Below are positions 1 to 28,500 of a stretch of DNA of 64,000 nucleotides, in pieces. Source of the stretch: Haliclystus octoradiatus (taxonomy: Eukaryota; Cnidaria; Staurozoa; Stauromedusae; Haliclystidae). Numbering within the stretch: the stretch's first letter is position 1; each line of letters opens with the position of its first letter. The DNA lies in the NCBI GenBank assembly GCA_916610825.1, contig OU744449.1, positions 25,553,232 to 25,617,231 of the forward strand. Reading direction: 5' to 3'. The position numbers were made by a program, and so were the translations under genes. A model generated the notes under the pieces. That model saw only the letters and a program-made list of their open reading frames with translations. It was not told the DNA's origin and did no database searches.

Positions 1-209
1 TATATACTAATCAATTAACCAGGACCACCCTAGTGCAAAAAACTTACCTGATTCGTGGATTATTGTTGATTACAAAAGCATTTTAATGCCAATTGTTATA
101 TTATTATGTAATATGTATCAACATCAGACTTATCAGATGGACATTTACATGATAGACGTTTGATTCTTGGAATTTGATTGAGTTAGATGTAAACTTTGTG
201 TATTTATAG

Positions 210-16493
<16,284 letters not shown>

Positions 16494-16644
16494 TGATACA
16501 TTTTAAACGATTATTTGTAATTTAAAATTTAAAAGCTGGATTTGAGATTATTCAATTGATAAACGCTGGGAAGTATTATTTGACTCTGATTTCTATATTA
16601 TATAATATCATCTGCCTTATTTTAAATAGAGTAAAATGTTGTGA

Positions 16645-16650
16645 AATAAA
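16645..16650 (+). terminator. Poly(A) signal, RHOT
   Basis: AATAAA about 150 bases after the RHOT stop codon in AT-rich sequence; the likely 3'-end signal for this gene. Confidence 0.5.
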
Positions 16651-17850
16651 TCTATCACGCAATATTATAACAATATAATATTATTATATTATTACATTAT
16701 ATTATATTATGACAATCTGCGTCTAATTCAAGCTTATTGGTTGATAGTCTGCATGCAGATATTGTGAATTTCAAGATTTTGTGGAGAGGTCTAGAGCTAA
16801 CATTTGTTCTGTTTATCTAACAGATAGCATCAGATTACCTCACTAAGTCAAAGAATTCACGGAATCTACAAGCAGGCTCATTGATGGCACTCTTCCCAAT
16901 TAAATTGAAGTAATGTGTGAGGGAAGTGCGGGCAAACAAACCTCCATAATAGCCGATTAAGAGAAATTATTTGATGATGTAATAGCAAAGAAGGATGAGT
17001 CTTGCTTATTCTTATACGGATCTTGGTACGTTGTTTTCTCCTACTTTTTCATGTTTGCTCATACTGACGTCATTTTATTTTTGGACAATAACATCATTTG
17101 GGAAGCGTGCCATTGACGATGTTATCATACGCATTTATTGATTGTGGAACAAAAGAGGAAAGATCTTATTATTTATTTGTGTATTTTATTCCAGTCTTTC
17201 ATCCACGCTTTTTAGAATCTGTGTTTTTAAATTGTTGCAATATTAAAAGGGTAAAAATGATCAGTGAACTTTACACGCTTAGCGTCACATGCATAGATCT
17301 GTCTACATTGCGGTTGCCCCTCGTATTGTTTTCATGCCTGAAAACATGCTGAACTATAAGTTTGAAGCCATAATGACTGACATTGATTGTTGAATTACAA
17401 CAACTATTATTCAAAAATAAGTTTCTAGTGCCTGCCAATTTATGTTGTCCCTTTGAAGCTGGCTTGTATCATCAATCTAATAAACAAAATAATTGATCAC
17501 AAAGACACATAGCCAAACCGAGATTTCAAACATGTTGTGTTTGTTGTTTTTTTACATATTATTCCTGATATTGTCACATGTAATAATGAATAGATGTATT
17601 ATTCTACAACTATAATTGACAAGATAATGATGTTATTATTTATACATAAAATAAGAATATGATAAAGAAGATCCTCCGCAAGAAAACAGAGGAAATATTG
17701 AATAAGTTACAATAAGATAATAAATTTAGAAATTTAATTCTCTACTGATATACTTGGTGTGTTAATTATTTACTACTTAATTATCAATTTCAAATCATTT
17801 ACTTATGATATGAACAAAAATCCATCCTATCTAAGACTATGAATTAAGAT
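16651..17850. other. Intergenic, RHOT to PDAP1
   Basis: The two genes converge here. The stretch is AT-rich with a short ATT-rich run near 16670-16710. An 84-codon open frame at 17098-17352 has no recognisable motif. I see no gene. Confidence 0.5.
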
Positions 17851-20800
17851 TTATTTCCGATGGCCACGTGTTGCTTTTTGACTAGCTGCTCCAGCAATAT
17901 CTGATTGTTGACCTGATGATGTCGTAGTGGCTGCATCTTTAGCTAAACAAAACAAACAGTCATCATTGTGAACTAGTCGAACATTCAAACATACTTCAAA
18001 AAAAAGAATTCATTACACTTTCTTGAACATGGAGCCTATTGAATGTTCAAGAACTTTTTCATGATTTGTTTTCATGAACTAGCTGGTTAAAAATAGTTCA
18101 TGAGAACATCAACTGTTTTTTACACTTCAAAACCGCAAAGACACCCTTAAAAACCTCCTTAAACAATAGGTAGATCAGTGCTTTCTTTTTTTGGAGCTAG
18201 CCGGAAAAAAGGGGAAATCCGCTGATTGGAGGAACTCTCTCCTGGGCCTATCTTACTCTATTACACGAACAGATATGATTAACAAATGTATAATTATATT
18301 TAGCAGACCTTCCAAGTCTCACGGCTTTGCATTGAGTCTCACGCTTTTACAATGATTCTCACGGTTTCTCTCACTTTCTCACGGCAAAATCCAATCTTGA
18401 GAAATTGTCCCTACTTTCTGTGTATAAACTCTTTGATAATCTAAGTAATGTTCAACATCTTAATTTATACTCTGTTGGATTTTTCTAGTTGTTGTTTCTG
18501 AACTGCTTTTATATTTTCAAGTGTCAACATTATTCAAAATGATGTCGTAAATTTTTGTTTCAAGCCATTCTGAATCCATGGTGAAATGCATACCCCCAAA
18601 CCCCTTATAATTGGGCCATCCCTTCGGGGCGACCCCTATATTTTATCCGCAAAATACGGAATTTCAAAAATCTCACTATTTTTTCAAATTTCAAGTTGGA
18701 AGGTCTGTATTTAGATCTGGTAGACTGATCGAAATGTTATTTTCCATAGTTTTGAGTAGTATTGCAAATTAAAACTGCAAGTACTTTTGCTTTTCATTTC
18801 TTAGTGTACCATTCAATTGGTTCATCACTTCCCTCTCTTTTATGATCCTGATTCAAAAAGATTTTGAATAAATATATCTTGAATTATTGAACACAAACCT
18901 TTCTTTGCGTCATCCTTCTTTTTCGCTGCATCTTCTCTCTGTTTTTTAATAACAGCAAGACGTGCTAGATCAGCTTTTGCTTGGTCAGTTTTGCCTTCTA
19001 AATGAAGTTTCTCATACCGAACTCGAGCTTGTTCTTTTTCAATTGCCTCTCTGTCAAATTAAATATAGAACAAGTTCAATTATTGCCAATTTAAATTTTG
19101 GGGTGTCATAGAATCGTTACTGCTTAGAATTTTGACATAAAATTTGGCTTTTATGACTTCACTTAACAAGTTTTGCTTTTAAATCGAATTGCTACAAGAT
19201 CAAAGAGGGTGATTGTTGAACTGTGTAATCTACCATAGAATGAGCCCTAAAAAAACGAAAGATATAACTACGAACAACGTTCAATAAACAGGTTTCATTT
19301 CCGTAATCCTGATGATTTTCTACAATGGAAATTTAAATTTCAAAAATAGTTTGAAATCTAGGATGTTTTCTAAACTAATGTTCTAAATTTCAATAGACAA
19401 ATGGAAATAACTAGAGCTTCTAAAATGTTGATTCATTATTACCTCTCTCGTCGTGTCAGTTGTGGTTTGTCTGTATCAACATTAATTGCTGATGCCTTTT
19501 TCGTCTTTGATACAATACGGTTAGGATTTTCAATTTCAATCAACGCAGAAACACCTTTTGGTTTTGAATCCTACGTTATATAACAAAAAAGATAATAAAA
19601 ATAACAATAATAGACAATACATTTTATAGCCAAAACACATGAAAGGCGTTATGAAATCACGGAAAAGCGCTCCTTGATTCAATCGACTTCTCTTCTTGTA
19701 GAAAATTAATACTGAAGGTTTGCCTCCTTGCAATATTGAAAATCTGAGCAATCGACAGGTTTATTTTTCAATAGTGTACATAAAATTGTGCAATATTTTA
19801 TCAATAAACACTGTCAAATAAAATATCAACAATAGCTTTTTTTTCAAACAATATCAAGAAATCATGATAAATTTATAGCAAGCATGGATTATTTTGGAAG
19901 GTCATCACAACAAAAATGTTTGAATAATTTCCAGATAATCTCTAGATAATTCCAGATTTCCAAATAATCAATATTATTTTGCCATAGAGACGGGCATCAA
20001 GATATGAACAGACCGCAAATATAGAAATAATTTGTTTACAAACAGGCAGAAGTATTAACTAAGAGGAAGACTTACTTCATCTTCATCTTGGGATGATTCT
20101 TCTTCAGACTCAGACTCCTCTTCTGCAGATCCTTTTTCTTTTTGTTCCTTTAACGCTTTTGCTCTATCTTCTCTTTGTTGCTATAGGCATAGAAAAAGAA
20201 GCAACTGTACTTTCAATATTAATCTGTACCATTTCTGGCTGCACATTTTGTATTGTTTTTACAATTTTTTATACGCTTTCAATTCACCAAGCGCGGTCAT
20301 GTGATCCAAATGTCAAGCACAGCTTGACGCAAGCAGCAAGCTCTCAATCCGTTCCATACAAACACTTGCTCGTTCAAGACCTCATTTCGATCGATTTTGG
20401 AAAGATTTTAATAAATTTAGATCCCAAATTTTTTACTGTAGCATCCCATAATTTTGATAGTGTTAAATCATATTCTTGTCAGACTTATATGCTTTTTAAG
20501 TATGAAGACTTTTGACCGCAAATATCGGAGCCTTCTAGTCTGCGTGAAGCTGTGATCCCACATTTCATGTAAGGAGAACAATAGCAGCGCTTGGTGAATT
20601 AAATCCAGCTACAGAACAAGAGAATGTAATAAAACGGTGTTTTCAGTTGCACTGTAATATGACTTAAAATATAACTTGGCCCACAAATTACAAATTCTGC
20701 AGTTTCGGCTAAGAATAAGGTCATACAGGTTGAAAAAACTCAACAGTTTGCTGTAGCAACCAAATGTTTCTTATCTAAATTACATCAACTAGATTCAAAC

Positions 20801-22136
20801 ATTCAATTCAAATTCATAATAAGTGGGTGCTTGTATAATAATCTTATTAAAGTGAGTATTTGTATTCTGGTAACATCAACAACAGTTATACAGTCGAACT
20901 CGGTTAATATCCCCTCTTTTAATGTCCCACCTTGCTTAATATCCCCACATAAAACTGATTTCTATTTTCCATTCTCCATACAAACTCTCATAATCCTACC
21001 TCGCTTAATATCCCACCTCGCTTAATGTCCCGCTCTTCATCCGTACCGGAGGGGGGATATTAAGCAAGTTTGACTGTACTTGATTATAGCTTAATTTTAT
21101 GTAGCTCAAACTTGACACCTACTTGCCAGGAGTCTTTATCTTTCAATTGACGATCCAATTCTTCTGGTGACGTATAATGCCTTGATCTGCCTTTATGTGA
21201 CGGTTTTTTGCCTACAAAAAACAATTAACATTTGGGTTGATTCGTTATTTATCACAATTCCATAGGCAGTAAATACGTATATGTACTCTGCAGACATTAG
21301 TGGAATCCTTGTAATTAAAACGTCAGATATTTACGCCAATTTCACGCCACACAAAACACATTTTACATTAAGCCAAAATACGCCAACAATTTGTTGAAAA
21401 CTATAGAAAAATCCCAGGATTTGAGAATCTGTACGCCAAATTTTCGAAAAATCAGCTACATTTGATAAATCCGGTGTAACATACATGAAATCCACCTTAT
21501 TCTGCAGAGTGCAATAGACTAGCTATAGGGTATTTAGTGTTTGTTTAGAGTGTGCTATAGGCGGTATATAAATGAGAATTATCATTATTATTATTATCTC
21601 ATTTGTTCACATAACTCGAAACTTGTGTTTTATAATTGTTGTATGTGTAGTGGTTAGCGCGGAAGTCAACTTGTCATATCCGTTTGTAGAACTGTAAATT
21701 GTAATGCCCCACCTTGTTACCTCTCTTGTGTCTCTGTCCTTCGTCGTGTCAACATGTGAACCAAATATATGTCTATACCAAATTATATCCATGTCTTGTG
21801 TCTCTCAAATGTCTATCTCAATTATATCTACTAAATACATGCACATATGTTATTCCCACTCTCCACTCTGTATTATTTTCCATGCGTTATAACATATATT
21901 CAATGGTACAAAAACATACCCGCGCATATTCTTGTAGTATCAATTGAACCTTCTTTAAAATTCAAAATATCATCCACCACCCGCAGTGCCGCACTACAAA
22001 TTCTACAATACAATGCAATGCAGCAGTAAGGATGGTGAACAGTTGAACTGACATGACGACTATCTGATTCTGAATGGATTATAGGTAAAAAGTGTTTAAT
22101 TACGTCAATTACGAACTCATACTAACCTCTAGGCAT
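17851..22136 (-). CDS. PDAP1: 28 kDa heat- and acid-stable phosphoprotein (PDGFA-associated protein 1)
   Basis: Exons in transcript order: 22136-22127, 21211-21123, 20180-20076, 19570-19443, 19050-18899, 17942-17851. They sum to 576 nt, 191 residues, close to the usual length of about 180. The N-terminus [20 protein letters not shown] matches the family start (basic, then YTSPEE); the first exon holds only three codons plus one base. An acidic serine-rich stretch ([18 protein letters not shown]) follows, as expected of a casein-kinase substrate, then the conserved core with IEIENPNR and the helical segment [20 protein letters not shown]. No signal peptide or membrane segment. Its biochemical role is poorly defined; the family is linked to PDGF-A binding and translation-related phosphoproteins. 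It is head-to-head with DGKE, 369 bases between start codons. AATAAA on the coding strand overlaps the stop codon. Confidence 0.95.
18304..18707. mobile_element. CAGACCTTCCAA MITE
   Basis: Ends CAGACCTTCCAA and its inverse TTGGAAGGTCTG, flanked by TATTTAG on both sides. Carries repeated TCTCACG units. In PDAP1 intron between exons 5 and 6. An inverted second copy is at 23320-23719. Confidence 0.85.
20281..20600. mobile_element. AATTCACCAAGCGC TIR element
   Basis: 320 bp, beginning AATTCACCAAGCGC and ending GCGCTTGGTGAATT. Other copies: interrupted at 23230-23895, partial ends at 7611-7680 and 45925-46055. In the PDAP1 intron upstream of exon 3. Confidence 0.8.
20891..21076. mobile_element. 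TA-flanked pogo/Tigger-like MITE
   Basis: Ends CAGTCGAACTCGGTTAATAT and its inverse ATATTAAGCAAGTTTGACTG, with TA on both sides. TA targets and CAGT starts are typical of Tc1/mariner (pogo-like) elements. A second copy is at 53779-53947. Confidence 0.82.
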
Positions 22137-22505
22137 TATAGATTGATTATATTGAAATTTAAACTGTTTAATTGATAAATTTTAGGTAACTTTCTTAGTC
22201 GCCAATGCAAATTTTGAAGATGAAAGGACGCTCACTTCAGAAGGAATTCAATTTTCAAAATGGCTATGACGAGAAAAGAGGCTCAGAAACACAACGCGAG
22301 ACCATTAAAATAGGACAGATTTTGTGTTGAAATTTCGTCAAACCGCAATTTCAATGCGTAATTTTGTTTGTAGAAATGTCGAGAATTTGCACCTGTCTTT
22401 TAAACATTTATAACAAGGAATGAATAATAATAAGTGGTTTCGTTTGTTTTTATTTACATCATTTAATTCGTTCACCAGAGATGGTTCGGTATGAATCAAT
22501 AGAAG
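22137..22505. promoter_or_regulatory. Shared bidirectional promoter, PDAP1/DGKE
   Basis: The 369 bases between two divergent start codons must carry both core promoters and 5' UTRs. No obvious TATA box is placed convincingly for either gene, and no known repeat is seen here, unlike most non-coding DNA around it. Confidence 0.6.
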
Positions 22506-25500
22506 ATGGCAAACACCGAAGATTTTTTTGCATGGCTTGAGCAACCTCGTCAAATTATATTATTCTCATTATTTTTTATATTATTTTCTGTAATTATAAC
22601 CAAATTATCACGTCGTCAACGTAGTAAAAAAGATGTAAATTTACGTGTCCGTGATCCAAGAAAAGGTCATCGATGGTTTCATAATGATTTTTTAGATAAA
22701 CCAACCTATTGTTCTGTCTGTGAAACATCTCTTGTAAGAGGGAGTTTCTGCGACACGTGTTGGATATGTGTCCATGATGAATGTGAAACACAAGCTGCAA
22801 AAAGATATGCATGTAAAGTACTAACATTATGTAAGACAAGTATAAGACCAAGGCACCATTGGGTCAAAGGAAATGTCCCCCTTTGTAGTGAATGTAACGT
22901 ATGTTCTTTACCATGCGGTAACGAACCCCGTTTAAGTGACTACCGCTGTTTATGGTGTCAAAGAACAGTACATGATACAGTATGCTATAATCAAGTCAAT
23001 CAATTGTGTGACTATGGACCAAATCAACATATTATTATCCCACCATATTGTATATCATTAAAAGAAACAGGATGGCGTGGAAGAAGAAATGTTATTGTTA
23101 AAGATGTAGTTAAACCTCATTTTGTACCTTGGAAGCCATTAATTGTCTTTACAAATCCTAAAAGCGGAGGAAATGAAGGAGAAAAATTGCTTAAGGCATT
23201 TAGAGGTTTACTTAATCCCGTTCAGGTCAGTATTTGTCAAATTTCCAAATACACACAATCCAAATATCATGCACAGCTTGATGCAAACCACATCAAATCT
23301 GTCCCATACAAACCCTTTACAGACCTTTCAACTTGAGATTTGAAAAAATAGTGAGATTTTTGAAATTCCGTTTTTTGGGGAGAAAATATAGAGGGTCGCC
23401 CAATTACAGGGGGTGTGGGGGGCATGCATTTCATCATGGATTCAGAATGGCTTGAAACGAAAACTTACGACATCATTTTGATTAATGTTGATACTTGAAA
23501 ATATGAACGCAGCTCAGAAACAACAACTAGAATAATCCAACAGAGTATAAATTAAAATGTTGAACATTAGCTAGATTATCAAAGAGTTTATACACAGAAA
23601 GTAAGGACATTTTATCAAGATTGGATTTTGCTGTGGGAAAGTGATAGAAACCGTGAGACCGTGAGAATCAGTGTAAAAGCGTGAGACTCACGGCAAAGCC
23701 GTGAGACTTCAAAGGTCTGCCTTTCTATTTCTGATGTACTGATAGGCTACATGACGTTCAAGACCTCAGCCGATTTTTGAAATATTTTAACAAATTCAGA
23801 TTCCTTAATTTTTATACCATCGCGTCGCATAGATTTAACAATTTGAAAGGCGAAACTTTTATCAGACCCTGATAATGGCAGTGCTTAGTGAATTTTAAGG
23901 TTGGAAATGCTGTTTTATTTTGAAATTATTTTCTATATCAGTCTTCAAAATCTAAACTCATCCACAGAGTAACAAAATTCCATAATTAATGTTAACTTGA
24001 AAAAGTTTCAAAGTTTGGTCTCATGAAATTGAATCATGATAAATGCAATTCTAACTCACAAAGAAATAAAGGAAAATCAATTTTAATCAGAATTCCAACT
24101 CACCTTCTAGAAAGCACCTAGTATCAAATACCGGTAGTAGTAGTAGTATTATTAGTAGTAGGCTAGTAATAGTAGTAGTAGAGACAGTCTCATTCAGGGT
24201 CTGGCAAAAGGTTGAGCCTTCTTGAATCCTAGAGAAATCTCGCCATTTTCTTCTGAATTTTTTGTTAAACTTTGACCATTAAATCATGAAAATATCCATT
24301 TCTTCTGAATTTGCTCTAGCCTTCCGGAATCTAGGATTCCAGGATTCCTGCTTTTGTCGGACAATGGTCTCATTATAAGAAGATTCTAATTATAGGAACG
24401 TGCGGTCCCTCTTATGCCTTACATATTTGCTACACAAAGAAAGCCACAAATCACGCCAGACATAGCTGACAAAGAAACTTGTAAATAACACAATTCATGA
24501 TGCAAACATTATGAAAAGATGCTGCTCTCCCATGTCCTGATCGAAACATCTCCTTCGGTTGCCAGTAGAAGATGTCATGCAGCAGTTGAGGGGCATACGT
24601 CTTTGATCTTTCGTTGTGACCTAAACAAGACAACTGACATTGATGAGCAATAGCAGAGGCAGTTCTAAGGAGAAAGTCTCAATAAATTCTGATATTAATT
24701 TATAGGTCATTGATGTCAGTGAAATGACACCATCAGCCGGGTTAGAATTTTGTCGTTTATTACCTGATATTCAATTCCGTATACTTGTATGTGGTGGGGA
24801 TGGCACGATTGGTTGGGTACTCAATGAAATGGACCAAATGGATATCAAGGTAAGTAGGCCTACTGGTACATATTCTTGTATGTTGTTGCCATCTGTTTGT
24901 TGCCATATGCCAAATGTCTACTCGTCGTGGCATCACCGATTTTTAATTTATGTATGTAAATTGTAAATGTAATTAAACGTAAAAGGATTGTTCAATTGAA
25001 CAGCACCGTCTACAAATATAATATCTGTTCGTTAACTATTGCGTTCTGAAAATCACAAAAATATAATCAGGCTGTTGAGCACAATGGTATTCGAATCATA
25101 CTGTAACCATGTTTTACTTCCTGTGCTGCGTGTCAATTTTACAAAGTGTGCTATGTAGGCCTAATGTAGTATGCATGCATACGTTTGTAATACTTGGGCT
25201 TGTGCATGTGACCCGACGTCACAAACAGAAAAACCCGCTTTGACATTTTAATTATGGCTCATGCCTATTATTAATATAGCTCACTGAAATAAATGATTGG
25301 ACTTTGGTAGTTTCAGATTGAGTAATTAAGACGGTATTGCCCTACCACTGTACCATTGGTGCATGTACCATGTTTGTATTTCTATATGAGTGGCTATTTT
25401 CGCTAACAGCAATGATTAACACTAAACACTCTTTGCTGAACTCAGCCACGAGACTGTGTATCAATTTCAACAGATTTCATGACATATATACCTTGATTGT

Positions 25501-28500
25501 TTAGATGTTTATGTGCAATGATGCACCGTCGCTACTCACAATGCAATTCCCTCTGGACCATTCTTCTGTCCGCTATATTAGATGTTACTCATTTGATATT
25601 TAGATAAAGTCAAGGCTGAGTTGACTTTCAGAGGATTTGAGCCACCGTCGATCAGATATTTTTGGTTGCTCTGCAACTGCCATCTGAGCCAATTCTCTCT
25701 ATTTTCAGATAAAGCCACACATTGCTGTTCTTCCACTGGGTACTGGTAATGACCTTGCTAGATCTTTAGGATGGGCATTAAAATATGTTGGTGATGAACA
25801 TGAAGTTGAAGAAATGTTGATTGATATAGAAAATGCAAAAGTTTCATTGTTTGATCGGTAATTAATCATAGCTTAGGCCTACAGCATAATTTTATGTGCA
25901 AATTCGATCTGAGAGTTTGATCTGATACGATTTTTTTTGCTTCGGATCAAACTTTTCCAGGATTTCTTTTGATCTGATCTGATCAGAATTTTAATATCCT
26001 TGATATTTATATATATGCTGAATTTTTTGTTTGAAAACTTTATAACTACATGAATTTCATTGTTTTTGATATCACAATGAATGTTGATCATGAATACCGT
26101 AGAAGATTATAGATGACTCGTGTCAGGATTCTGTTGGGTCGGATTGGAATTAATGCAGAATTCAAATATTTTGGATTTTTTCTGGATTAAAATGCATTTG
26201 GATCGGATCAGATTCATATTGAAAGCAGATGCAAGCATTCAGATTACTAAATTGCCCTATTTCATCCGAAGCAGACAATTAATGTCACTTTACTAATTGT
26301 TGAAGAGTTTTCCATTCAGTGCTTTCCCAATCATATAACATTTTATCTGTTATCACAAGATGGTAGGCCTGCTCAAATGTTATCTTCAAATAAAGTCAAG
26401 GCTGAGTGTTGCCCTTCGGAAGATATGAACTACAGGCTATTAGAGGTTGGATGCTACCAGGTTGGATGCTACCCCACCCAAGCTAATTCTCACCTGTCCG
26501 CAAGTGTGAATGTAATACTGTATCTAAGGTTTTGAGTCTTAATGAACAAATAACCTGCTAATGTCTCTGCTCATTCCAATGATTATATTATAAATATTAC
26601 TGTGATAACAAGTTGTGAACATTACGTGGCCTGATTTTCATTAACTGTTCAGAAAAAAGTTTATAAAAATATGCCATTTAACATCACGCTACGTTAATAG
26701 TACTGGAACCTTTTATATAAAGGGTTCATGAGCAGTTCATGATGTTTGTGAAGTTATTTCTCTGTTCATTTGTAGCCTACACTTTTCAAAAACTAACATG
26801 ATTCATTTAAAAACAATTGTTTGAAACAGTTGGACTCTTGTTCTCAACCTTACAAAGTGTTTCTTCAAATTATAGAAAATCAAATACCAACTTCTAGATT
26901 TTTTCGACCTATTGTTGTTATGATATATTAATTCTTAGATGGAAAGTGAAAATTCAAAATGAAAGTTTCTATAGAGTTGGAAGACGTACTGCAAAGGTAA
27001 TGTAATATAATCTGTGTATAAAATTATGATTGCATTTTCACTGTGAATCAGTTGCGTATACTGAACTCAGGGTTTGATAAAAGTTGCGATCCTGCGATCC
27101 TAGATCGCGGAATGCCGAGCTGAAATCCGAAGGCAGCCCAGAATTAACTTTTTTCTTATAAGATTTCTACTAAATATTAATATGAAGCTATAACCTTTGG
27201 ATTTCCAAAGATTATTTGTCTATTCACAAATCGATAATCAGTGCTTGTTCATGTTTACATTAAGTTCTGAAATAATTTCTTTACGATTTCAAATTTAAAC
27301 AGGATGGAGCGTCGACAATGAAATCAATAGCAGACCGCCTTGTTCTGATAATTGATATAAAATAGTTTATCGTATGTCCTGGAAAAAATCCGAAGGTTTC
27401 ACTTGCAAAATCTTTGGATCACGGAAGGCAAAAATTTTTATCGGACCCTGACTGAACTTATAAAAACATACTGGAATAGTTTTTGGAGTTGAAATGATAG
27501 GCCTATTTAACTTCACCAGGAATTAATCTAAATTTTTCTCATTCCATTGAAAATTACCGAGTAGTCAATGTTGTAACATTTGAAAGCTACTGAATTATGC
27601 CCAATTCATTCAGTTTATGTGGTGTTTGTTCCCCAAACATTATATATTAGTAATATATTTAGTGTAATGTAAATTAACTAATATTATAAAAATATGCTGT
27701 GTCATGTAAACAAATGGACATATTACGTCATACTATGTAAGTTTATATACAGGATGGACAATTTATATCCTACTAGTAAAGCTACTATGCCAAATCATGT
27801 CCGTAATTAGACTAGGTCACCCTCTCCTGTAATTGGAGGCATTGTAATATTTAACGTGACCATCATTAGATAATAATCATCATTGTATTTGATAATTGGT
27901 TTATTATATATCTTTCTTTTGCTTTTTTGCTATTAAAGCAATTGTATATTAATTAGAAGATTAGATTTCTTGTCGCAACCAAAGTGTTTAGTCATTGAGT
28001 GAAACACGACAGTTGATAGTAAGATTTCTGTTTCTCTGTGTATTTAATGGGAGATATAGTAAAAGTAATTAAGACGATACCACCCTACCAATGATGCCTG
28101 TATCACTCTTCTATTTCTGGATGAGTGGCTCTTTTCTCTGAGAGCAATTATTTTAAATGCTCTTTAATGATCTCAGCTGCGACATTGCAGATCAATTTCT
28201 ACAGATTGCATGGCATATCGGCCTGCTAGATTGTCAATTCGCAACGATGCACCGCACTTCACAATGTTGGTCTTCCTTAAATAAAAACAGGCTGACAGCT
28301 TTTGTTGATATTATTAATTTAACAAAACGTATACAGTGAAACCTGTATGTAATAGCCAGCTACTAGAGGTAGATAAATTGACCATTATAGACAGGTGGCC
28401 TTTATATATACTGGTTTGATTCAATAGAAAACATTATTTTAGACATTGCAAGAGTGACCACTATAGGCATGTGGCCACTGTACAGAGGTGACCGCTATAA

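Noticed and set aside
17098-17352. 84-codon plus-strand frame
   Set aside because: No motif, no splice or promoter support, AT-rich spacer.
20093-20515. 140-codon plus-strand frame
   Set aside because: Antisense to PDAP1 exon 3 and then inside a TIR element.
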